NCBI GenBank assembly: GCA_041689935.1
Contig: JBDNFI010000045.1
Span: 1-64,000 of the forward strand
Origin: CAXBDP01 sp041689935
GTDB taxonomy: Bacteria > Bacteroidota > Bacteroidia > Cytophagales > Cyclobacteriaceae
Reading direction: 5' to 3'
Length of the DNA stretch: 64,000 nucleotides
Both the position numbers and the translations under genes were made by a program. The notes under the pieces were generated by a model. It worked only from the letters and a program-made list of their open reading frames with translations. It was not told the origin of the DNA and did no database searches. Shown here one piece after another: positions 19,328 through 26,621 of the stretch (positions within the stretch are counted from its first letter, which is position 1; each line of letters begins with the position of its first letter).

Positions 19328-19840
19328 ATGAAATACACAGTTTTACTTATTTGTATCATTTGTCTTTTTAGTTGTCAGACTGAGGTTGTCAATGAAGTTG
19401 AAAAAGAGGGGAAATCTTTAAAAAGATTTGACAGGCCTGATGCATCTATTCTGAGAGGTGTTGAGATTCCAAATGCGGCTTCATTTTTCTTTTCTAGTGG
19501 CTTAGTTGCTCCCGTTTTGGATGAGGCGGCAGAGCTAACTAGTCGGGAGCGATATGGAGATACCTACACTCAATCTGTGGGCATCCTCAATAGAATAAAG
19601 GAACTTTTGACAGAAGCAAATCTCACGATGCAAGATGTGGTTTATTTACGTGTATATCTTGTGCCAGATAAGGAATTGGATGGAGAAGTAGATTGGAATG
19701 CATGGTTTAAAGCCTATGGAGAGTTTTTTGACAATGATGAAAACCCAACAAAAGTTGCTCGGACGACTATTGCTATTCATTCCCTTGCCAACCCTAAATT
19801 GCTTATTGAGGTGGAAGCTGTCGCCGTATATCCTGAATAA
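19328..19840 (+). CDS. RidA-family lipoprotein
   Basis: The start at 19328 gives a 170-residue lipoprotein (open frame begins at 19280 but without a signal). The lipobox is LFSC with Cys16. The mature part is a single RidA/YjgF/UK114 domain: SGLVAPV, LRVYLVPD and VARTTIAIHSLANPKLLIEVEAVA, keeping the Arg of the ART motif and the Glu of the IEVEAVA motif. RidA normally hydrolyses reactive enamine/imine intermediates in the cytosol; here it would be anchored in the periplasm or outer membrane. It is followed 19 bases later by another lipoprotein gene and lies between two peptide-linked genes. Confidence 0.88.
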   Translation: MKYTVLLICIICLFSCQTEVVNEVEKEGKSLKRFDRPDASILRGVEIPNAASFFFSSGLVAPVLDEAAELTSRERYGDTYTQSVGILNRIKELLTEANLTMQDVVYLRVYLVPDKELDGEVDWNAWFKAYGEFFDNDENPTKVARTTIAIHSLANPKLLIEVEAVAVYPE

Positions 19841-19859
19841 TATTAACCAAAACTATACT

Positions 19860-20786
19860 ATGAAAACCTTATTTTCCGTATTGATCGCAATTGTTGTATT
19901 GGCATCTTGTCAATCAAATGAGACCACTGAAATTCCAGAAGTACTTCCACAAAGTAGCGAGCCCGATTATGAAGCAATGTCCCTGTTGGGCAATGCACTA
20001 AATCCTCCCGCTGCACCTGCCGAGGTGGTAAAAGCGCGGGAGGATGCGCTGGAAGAAGCAATTATCTGGCATGGTCGCCGACTTGGCTACATGAGTCGTT
20101 TTCGAGAATCTATAGCAGTGTTTACCGAGGGCATCGAGGATTTCCCAAATTCTTATAAGCTCCTTCGCCATCGTGGGCATCGATTCGTTTCTATACGTAA
20201 ATTCGACGAAGCAATTGCCGATTTCGAAAAAGCACGCTTGATAATGCCTACCGAAATAGAAGTGGAACCCGATGGAAATCCAAACGCCTTAAATATTCCG
20301 CTATCGAACACGCAGTTCAATATTCTTTATCATTTAGGCTTGGCCTACTATCTCAAAGGGGATTATCAAAATGCGGCTTCAGCGTATATTAAATGCCTGG
20401 AATATTGCGAAAATGATGATTCTGTAATTGCGACGAAAGATTGGCTATACATGACTTACCGTCGAATGGGCGCTGATGATAAAGCCGCAGAATTACTAGA
20501 AACTATTACTGCGGATATGAATATCATTGAGAATGACTCTTATTACAATAGGATGCTGATGTACAAAGGCTTAAAGCAACCTGAGGACTTGCTAAATATA
20601 GATGCTTCTAACGATCCAGATATGGGGATTTCTCTGGCTACTCAGGGCTATGGCGTGGCCAATTGGTATTTGTACAATGGAGATGAAGCCAAAGCAAAGG
20701 AAATTTTGAATATGGTGATTGCTAGTCCAATCTGGGCGGCATTCGGCTATATAGCGGCTGAGGTTGACTTGAGTAAAATGCAATAG
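19860..20786 (+). CDS. TPR-containing lipoprotein
   Basis: A 308-residue lipoprotein; the start at 19860 is chosen because it gives a signal peptide with lipobox LASC (Cys17), although the frame is open further upstream inside the RidA gene. Tetratricopeptide helices follow: RFRESIAVFTEGIEDFPNSY, RKFDEAIADFEKARLIMP, YYLKGDYQNAASAYIKCLEY, RRMGADDKAAELL and YNGDEAKAKEILN. It should be a protein-interaction scaffold at the membrane. It is cotranscribed with the RidA lipoprotein (19-base gap). It contains an inverted pair of the GCGGGAGG word 32 bases apart (20004 and 20036). Confidence 0.87.
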   Translation: MKTLFSVLIAIVVLASCQSNETTEIPEVLPQSSEPDYEAMSLLGNALNPPAAPAEVVKAREDALEEAIIWHGRRLGYMSRFRESIAVFTEGIEDFPNSYKLLRHRGHRFVSIRKFDEAIADFEKARLIMPTEIEVEPDGNPNALNIPLSNTQFNILYHLGLAYYLKGDYQNAASAYIKCLEYCENDDSVIATKDWLYMTYRRMGADDKAAELLETITADMNIIENDSYYNRMLMYKGLKQPEDLLNIDASNDPDMGISLATQGYGVANWYLYNGDEAKAKEILNMVIASPIWAAFGYIAAEVDLSKMQ

Positions 20787-20811
20787 TTTTTCAATAAGCG
20801 ATAATTCATTG

Positions 20812-20847
20812 AAGGGATTGGGCATTTTTTGTTCAGTCCCTTTTTTC
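20812..20847 (+). terminator. Probable terminator after the TPR gene
   Basis: AAGGGATTG ... CAGTCCCTT stem with one mismatch, followed by a T run. Confidence 0.6.
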
Positions 20848-20968
20848 ATTGATGGTAAGGCAAATAGAGAAATCAATAGACTTAACCCTAACTAGATATC
20901 GTCAGTAAACAATGCGAATTATGCCTCCCGCTTTTGCTCACTAAATGGTATTAGCAGTATAATAAAAT

Positions 20969-21014
20969 ACGTGCTGGATCCCTCTTTCCAATTATGGAGA
21001 CAGGAAACAGCACG
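20969..21014 (-). terminator. Possible terminator of the S15/CocE gene
   Basis: On the minus strand CGTGCTG TTTCC and GGAAA ... CAGCACG form a discontinuous stem before TATTTTATT, about 45 bases after the stop. The loop is long, so support is weak. Confidence 0.35.
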
Positions 21015-21058
21015 CATCTTTACCCATGAACTATTTGTCCATGATTTATCTGCAAGAC

Positions 21059-22942
21059 TTATTTTTTCACTATCGGTAATCGTATTTGGCTCGGATACTG
21101 ACGGGAGTGATGGATTTTATTAGTGGCCACTTTACCTTCGGTTTCGTCATAGTTATTACCGCCAGTGTTCATATTTCGATCGAAGCGTGGGAAGTTAGAG
21201 CTCGATACTTCGATGCGAATACTATGGCCTTTTTTAAAGTAATTGGAAGTGGCCATAGGAGTCATTTTCACCTCGTACACATTGCCTTCTTCCATCCATA
21301 CTTCTTTCTCGTAGCCTTCACGGTATCGCACTCGCTGGATGGTCTCATCAAGATTATACGCTTTTCCATCTGGATATACATCGATGATCTTGATAGTAAG
21401 GTCAGTATCTTTTACATTAGAAGATAGGAATAGACTTGCTTCAATGAAGCCACTGATTTCTACGCCCTCTTGCAGAGGATCGGTAGTATATATTAAAATA
21501 TCGTCTCTCAACTCTATTTCTTGCTGATCCCAAGATCCACCTTGTATGGCACTTCCTGTGCAGCAAACATTTCCGCCATAAGAGTCAACAGGATTCATAG
21601 GGTCATAAATGAAGCTGTCGGGATTGTCTTGGCTGGGGACATTGCTGAGGAGTTTTCCATCACCAAGGCGGCTATTGGCGCTGCCCTCGCTGCTTAAGAA
21701 AAATGTGGTCATTTGTGCTCCAGCAGGCGGCCAAGTATCAGATGCTTGCCATTCATTAGAGCCCATTGTAAAGTATTGCACCTTGGGCATTTCCTGCCTT
21801 ACATCACTGTCATCTCCTTTGAGCCAGTAATCAAACCAGGCAAAAGTCATATCGTTGTACGGCAATGTAGCATCGCCCACGCTTCGTTCACCTACAACGG
21901 TATTTTCGGTAGCGCGTGTGAAGCCACAATGCAAGGTAGGCGCAATTACCAAATATTGGTTGTCTTTGGCTTCCGGTGTTTGAGCATTCTCTCGAATGTG
22001 GTTGTACATGGCTAAATTGGGTGCTGCGGCTACATCATACCAAGACACAAACCAAAAGGAAGGCTTTTCAAATGGCATATCATCATGATACAAACCTCCT
22101 TGATACCATTTGGGATCATTTGGTTTACGGGTAATCATTTCCTCATAAATCCCTTGCGGTCCATTTACATTTCGGATAATATCCTGCACGGGCAAATGCT
22201 TGAGCCCTTCTGCCCAATCTACACGTGGATACCGTGGAGACATATCATAAAACTTTTGTAGTCTTTGCAAATCCTCTTGAATGATGCCTTTGGCAAGTCT
22301 TGGTGCCATGGGGTCATGTTGGGTGCCATATAGCCAAGTGGTAAAAAGCATCTGACCTGCGCCACCTCTATACCAATTGCCTTGCTCATGGAATTCGCCT
22401 ATGCGACCCACTCCTGCACCAAATCCTTGAGGCACAAGAGCAGTATGATTAGGGTGATCCATAGAGGCTACGGCCATTTGCCACTCTGCCGTTGATGAGC
22501 AGCCGATGGTGCCTATTTTGCCATTGCTCCAAGCTTGATTCCCCATCCAAGTGAAAGCGTCGTAGCCATCGGTGAGAGGGGTGCCAAGAATATCCCAATT
22601 TCCCTCTGAGAAGAACCGGCCACGCTCATTTTGTACCACATAAGCATACCCTCTTTTTACATATTCCAAGGCCGATTGCATGGTACGAGTTGACAATTCT
22701 CCATCTCGATAGGAGTTAAAGTTGTAGGGTGTTCTAGAAAACACAATAGGAACGGGTTGATCAGTCTTAGGTCGATAGATGTCCGTTGCCAATCGCTCTC
22801 CGTCACGCATGGGCATCATGACTTTTTGGTCAATGATTGCGATCTCTTCTAGTTGCCTTAGGATGTCCTGCGCCTGCTGGGCGTGTGATAGCACAGGTAG
22901 GAAACTGGCTATACATAAGAGTAATAATGAAATTCTTTTCAT
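21059..22942 (-). CDS. Secreted CocE/NonD hydrolase (S15 X-Pro dipeptidyl-peptidase-like)
   Basis: A 627-residue exported alpha/beta hydrolase with a signal peptide (MKRISLLLLCIASFLPVLSHAQ). The core has VMMPMRDGERLATDIYRP, typical of the family, and the nucleophile Ser149 in IGCSSTAEWQ. The CocE-type C-terminal jelly-roll (from about 440) includes EISGFIEASLFLSS and KKGHSIRIEVSSSNFPRFDRN. The family covers X-Pro dipeptidyl peptidases, cocaine esterase and glutaryl-7-ACA acylase, so peptide or amide/ester cleavage is expected. The neighbourhood (SusCD, S10 peptidase) favours peptides. A 17-bp inverted repeat lies 30 bases upstream of the start. Confidence 0.9.
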   Translation of the reverse strand: MKRISLLLLCIASFLPVLSHAQQAQDILRQLEEIAIIDQKVMMPMRDGERLATDIYRPKTDQPVPIVFSRTPYNFNSYRDGELSTRTMQSALEYVKRGYAYVVQNERGRFFSEGNWDILGTPLTDGYDAFTWMGNQAWSNGKIGTIGCSSTAEWQMAVASMDHPNHTALVPQGFGAGVGRIGEFHEQGNWYRGGAGQMLFTTWLYGTQHDPMAPRLAKGIIQEDLQRLQKFYDMSPRYPRVDWAEGLKHLPVQDIIRNVNGPQGIYEEMITRKPNDPKWYQGGLYHDDMPFEKPSFWFVSWYDVAAAPNLAMYNHIRENAQTPEAKDNQYLVIAPTLHCGFTRATENTVVGERSVGDATLPYNDMTFAWFDYWLKGDDSDVRQEMPKVQYFTMGSNEWQASDTWPPAGAQMTTFFLSSEGSANSRLGDGKLLSNVPSQDNPDSFIYDPMNPVDSYGGNVCCTGSAIQGGSWDQQEIELRDDILIYTTDPLQEGVEISGFIEASLFLSSNVKDTDLTIKIIDVYPDGKAYNLDETIQRVRYREGYEKEVWMEEGNVYEVKMTPMATSNYFKKGHSIRIEVSSSNFPRFDRNMNTGGNNYDETEGKVATNKIHHSRQYPSQIRLPIVKK

Positions 22943-22972
22943 AAGCTTGGAAAATTGGTTGAATAATACCTA

Positions 22973-22989
22973 GCAGGTAAATTACCTGC
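22973..22989. promoter_or_regulatory. 17-bp inverted repeat upstream of the S15/CocE gene
   Basis: GCAGGTAA-A-TTACCTGC, a perfect 8+8 dyad with a one-base centre, 30 bases before the ATG at 22942. It looks like an operator, or a small hairpin in the leader. Confidence 0.5.
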
Positions 22990-23140
22990 AATGGAAAAAT
23001 AAGGAAATTTATCCAAACCAAATGCCTTTTCTATAAATAACTGACTTGTGACATGTTTGCCATCAAAGCAGATCATGGAAATACTATCAAGATGATATTC
23101 AATGCTAATTTTAATGGAGGCTTTATGGGCGGAAGAGTTA

Positions 23141-23173
23141 AAAAAAAGGTGCTCAATTGGGCACCTTTTTTTT
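23141..23173. terminator. Rho-independent terminator after BNR paralogue 2
   Basis: AAAAAAAGGTGC / GCACCTTTTTTTT stem with loop TCAATTGG; ends the minus-strand BNR gene. Confidence 0.85.
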
Positions 23174-23195
23174 AATAAGAATAGTTAGGTCATTT

Positions 23196-26100
23196 TTATC
23201 TCTGACCAGTACGTTGTACTTGCGGGCCAATATTTTGTAAGCCTGAAGCTGAAAGTCTATCATTGTAATTTTTCAAATCAGTTTCAATAAATGTTCTGAT
23301 TTGAGATTTTACTTGATTCCACTCTTGTTCTAAGTCTCCCAGTCTGTCCTTTTGACCTGAAGTCACTGGAGCTGCTGCATTATTAATGAGATTAGTTAAA
23401 TGGATAAAATGATTATCCAATTTATTCTCATAATTGATCACATCTTGGAACGTCTCCTGTTTAGGCTGAATCATTAGCCATTCCATTTCATCAATATCAG
23501 AAACCATCGTGTTACTCGCTCCTAATATAGTTTCATATTCAGGATCGTCACCAATTCTTTTGATAATGGACTGTACTTGTGTACGAATATAGCGGAGGTC
23601 ATTAACCCTAGCATAAATCTGTACTAAGTTTTCATTCAATGCCTCAAGGATTTTTTGCTCCTCCAAATACTGTTCTTGTGTAGCTGTTTCTCTAGGGTCT
23701 GGTTTTACTTCTACAGTTTGAGTTTGCACCTTATCACCATGGGTTAGTTTCACCGTGTATGTACCTGGCGCAATGGTGTATCCGCCTCTACCAAATCCGG
23801 CAACTAGTCCTTCTGGGCCTTCTACTGGTGGCGTGGTCAAATCCCAATACACCAAGTTGAGGCCTTCTTTAGCTTTGATTTTATCACTAGGAAGTTTTGA
23901 GTCATGAGCGAAGGTTCTAAGTGTTTTGCCTGCTGCATCGAGAAACTCAACTTTTAGTGGAGTTTCACCGTCGTGCCCATCCTTTAATGTGTAATAAGCC
24001 ATTACTCCATAATAAGGGTTTTCTCCTAATCCATTTTCTGTTGCTTCCTTATTCTTGGTGAATGGCGTTCTTAACCCATCGTTTGGCTTAAATAGATGCA
24101 TATCAGCGGAGGCTACTTCATTGCTTAGTTGATGCAAAGGAGTGAGGTTGTCCATAATCCAGAAGGCTCTGCCTGCCGTGGCAACTACCAGATCGTTGTT
24201 GTAAATCAACATATCTGTGATAGGTGTCACGGGAAGGTTGTTTTGGAATGGCTGCCATAAATCGCCGCCGTTAAATGAAACATACATTCCTGACTCTGTT
24301 CCCAAGTAAAGTAAATCTTTACGCATCGGATCTTCCCTTACTACTCTAGTGAAATGTTCGTCTTTGATGCCATTGACAATTCTTTTCCAAGTTTGCCCAT
24401 TGTTGGTCGTTTTGAATACGTGAGGGGTAAAGTCATTTACTTTATAGTCATTTACAGCTAGATATACTGTATTTGGGTCGTGTGGTGAAACCTCTATAGC
24501 ATTTATAAGCATTGTTTTGGTCAAGTTTGGAGGGCTTACATTTTTCCAGTTTTGGCCGCCATCTGTGGTTACATGTACTTGCCCGTCATCAGTTCCTGCC
24601 CAAAGTACATCTGCGCTATGTGTAGATTCGACAAGTTGCATGATTGTTTGGTAAATTTCACCTCCCGCTCCTTCTCTCGTAATGGGGCCACCACCATAAT
24701 CTAAGTATTGAGGGTCATTTCTTGTCAATTCAGGGCTTACTTCTTCCCAACTTAATCCTCTATCTACAGAACGAAGAACTATATTACCCGCATGATAAAT
24801 TACGTCAGGATTAAATTGCGAAACGATAATTGGCGCATTCCAATTGAATCTATATTTCTGATCCAAAGGCTTAGATCCTAATCCTAGAAAAGGATAAGCC
24901 ATAATATCCTTGGCTGTGCCTGTAGTTCTGTTCCACTCATTGATGATGCCTTGGTAGCAACCTGCGTAGATGAATTGAGGGTTTTTAGGATTGAAAGCGA
25001 CAAAGGCAGACTCGCAACCCCCTACTGAATAAAATGCTCCCCAAGAAATACCAGCTCCATTTGAAGCATTCGGGATCGCGATGGTAGAATTATCTTGTTG
25101 CCCACCATAAACAGTATAAGGGAAAAGGTGATCTACATTGACTCTATATATTTGAGCTGTAGGTTGGTTTTGTTGTGTGGACCAAGTTTTACCTCCATCA
25201 AGTGAAATGTTTCCTCCGCCATCATTCGCATTTGCCCAAATTTCTGGGTGCTCTGGGTTAATCCACAAATCGTGATTATCACCATGTGGAGTAACCACTC
25301 TTTCGAAAGATTTGCCACCATCGATGGATTTCATAAAGGGTGCATTAAGTACGTAAACTTTGTTTTCGTCTACAGGATCGCCGAAAACATGCATGTAATA
25401 CCAAGAGCGGGTTCTTAGGATTCTCTCCTTATTAATATTAGTCCAAGTTTTACCAGCGTCATCAGATCTAAATAATCCGCCATCTTCGGCTTCGATGATT
25501 GCCCAAACTCTTTTATTGTTTGCTGGAGAAACAGAAACACCGATTTTGCCCATTAATTTAGGTAAGCCGTTTGTCAATTTTTCCCAGGTATTGCCACCAT
25601 CTACCGATTTATGAATAGCGCTATTTTCTCCACCGCTGTTTACAATCCAAGGGTACCTTCTGTGTTCCCAAAATGCAGCATACAATACCCGTGGATTGGT
25701 CACATCCAAACTTAAATCACTTACGCCTGTATTTTCATCCACATAAAGTACAAGCTCCCAAGTCTCGCCACCATCCATAGAGCGATACACGCCTCTTTCT
25801 TCATTGGCACCATAGGGGCTCCCTTGTGCGCCAACATATACGATGTTGTGGTCGGTAGGGTGAACGCGAACTCTTGAGATTTGCCTAGTACGCTCTAGAC
25901 CCATGTGCTTCCAAGTATCTCCTCCATCAGTGGATTTGTACACGCCATCTCCGTGTACGGTCATTACGCCACGCACGGCTGCCTCACCCATACCTACATA
26001 TATTACATTAGGATCGGAAGGAGCAACAGCAATCGCTCCTACTGAACTTGAGGTGAAAAAGCCATCGGATACGTTTTGATAAGAGATGCCGGCATCTTCC

Positions 26101-26327
26101 GTTCTCCAAAGACCACCACCAGTGTACCCAACAAAAAAGGTAAGTGGCTTGGATGGGATTCCAGTTATAGCAACTGACCTCCCGCCTCTAAAGGGTCCAA
26201 TATTTCGCCAACTCATTTCTTGATACAATGAAGCATCATAAATTGGCTGATTTTGTGATAAGATGTCTTGCGGGAGGGATAAAAGTAAGCCTACCGCTAA
26301 AATAAAATATTGCAGAATTTTCTTCAT
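23196..26327 (-). CDS. Secreted sortilin/VPS10-type BNR-repeat protein (paralogue 2)
   Basis: A 1043-residue exported protein with signal peptide MKKILQYFILAVGLLLSLPQ. It shares the plan of the gene at 16381-19131: many Asp boxes (STDGGDTW, SMDGGETW, SVDGGNTW, SDDAGKTW, SLDGGKTW, TTDGGQNW, TTNNGQTW, SFNGGDLW), a NIGPFRGGRS opening motif and a beta domain (APGTYTVKLTHGD). It differs by a long helical C-terminal extension of roughly 150 residues (LEEQKILEALNENLVQIYA through VKSQIRTFIETDLKNY) that could be a coiled coil. No T9SS tail is seen. Catalytic activity is not shown by the repeats. It is convergent in context with the peptide-linked genes. Confidence 0.9.
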   Translation of the reverse strand: MKKILQYFILAVGLLLSLPQDILSQNQPIYDASLYQEMSWRNIGPFRGGRSVAITGIPSKPLTFFVGYTGGGLWRTEDAGISYQNVSDGFFTSSSVGAIAVAPSDPNVIYVGMGEAAVRGVMTVHGDGVYKSTDGGDTWKHMGLERTRQISRVRVHPTDHNIVYVGAQGSPYGANEERGVYRSMDGGETWELVLYVDENTGVSDLSLDVTNPRVLYAAFWEHRRYPWIVNSGGENSAIHKSVDGGNTWEKLTNGLPKLMGKIGVSVSPANNKRVWAIIEAEDGGLFRSDDAGKTWTNINKERILRTRSWYYMHVFGDPVDENKVYVLNAPFMKSIDGGKSFERVVTPHGDNHDLWINPEHPEIWANANDGGGNISLDGGKTWSTQQNQPTAQIYRVNVDHLFPYTVYGGQQDNSTIAIPNASNGAGISWGAFYSVGGCESAFVAFNPKNPQFIYAGCYQGIINEWNRTTGTAKDIMAYPFLGLGSKPLDQKYRFNWNAPIIVSQFNPDVIYHAGNIVLRSVDRGLSWEEVSPELTRNDPQYLDYGGGPITREGAGGEIYQTIMQLVESTHSADVLWAGTDDGQVHVTTDGGQNWKNVSPPNLTKTMLINAIEVSPHDPNTVYLAVNDYKVNDFTPHVFKTTNNGQTWKRIVNGIKDEHFTRVVREDPMRKDLLYLGTESGMYVSFNGGDLWQPFQNNLPVTPITDMLIYNNDLVVATAGRAFWIMDNLTPLHQLSNEVASADMHLFKPNDGLRTPFTKNKEATENGLGENPYYGVMAYYTLKDGHDGETPLKVEFLDAAGKTLRTFAHDSKLPSDKIKAKEGLNLVYWDLTTPPVEGPEGLVAGFGRGGYTIAPGTYTVKLTHGDKVQTQTVEVKPDPRETATQEQYLEEQKILEALNENLVQIYARVNDLRYIRTQVQSIIKRIGDDPEYETILGASNTMVSDIDEMEWLMIQPKQETFQDVINYENKLDNHFIHLTNLINNAAAPVTSGQKDRLGDLEQEWNQVKSQIRTFIETDLKNYNDRLSASGLQNIGPQVQRTGQR

Positions 26328-26621
26328 AGGTTGTTTAGATTAAAACTTTCACTTTTTAAAGATATGAAGGTAGAATGTAGAAACACAATATTACTTTTCA
26401 AAAGGTATTATTTCGATTGGTATAGCTTATTCAGAATAAATTTTTTTTTTCGGCCAAAATTAGGGACAAAACAAAATATCGTAAAATTAAATATGGATGA
26501 ATTTTAATTATTCAAATATTTTAGAAAAAGGATATAAATTCGTTTTGCTTTGGTAAATACAAAGCCTACTTTTCGATACGTTTTCAGAAAAATTTGAACA
26601 ATTAACCTAAACACTAACCCT

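Noticed and set aside
19698..19859. Longer start for the TPR lipoprotein inside the RidA gene
   Set aside because: It would bury the lipobox signal; the start at 19860 gives a standard lipoprotein.
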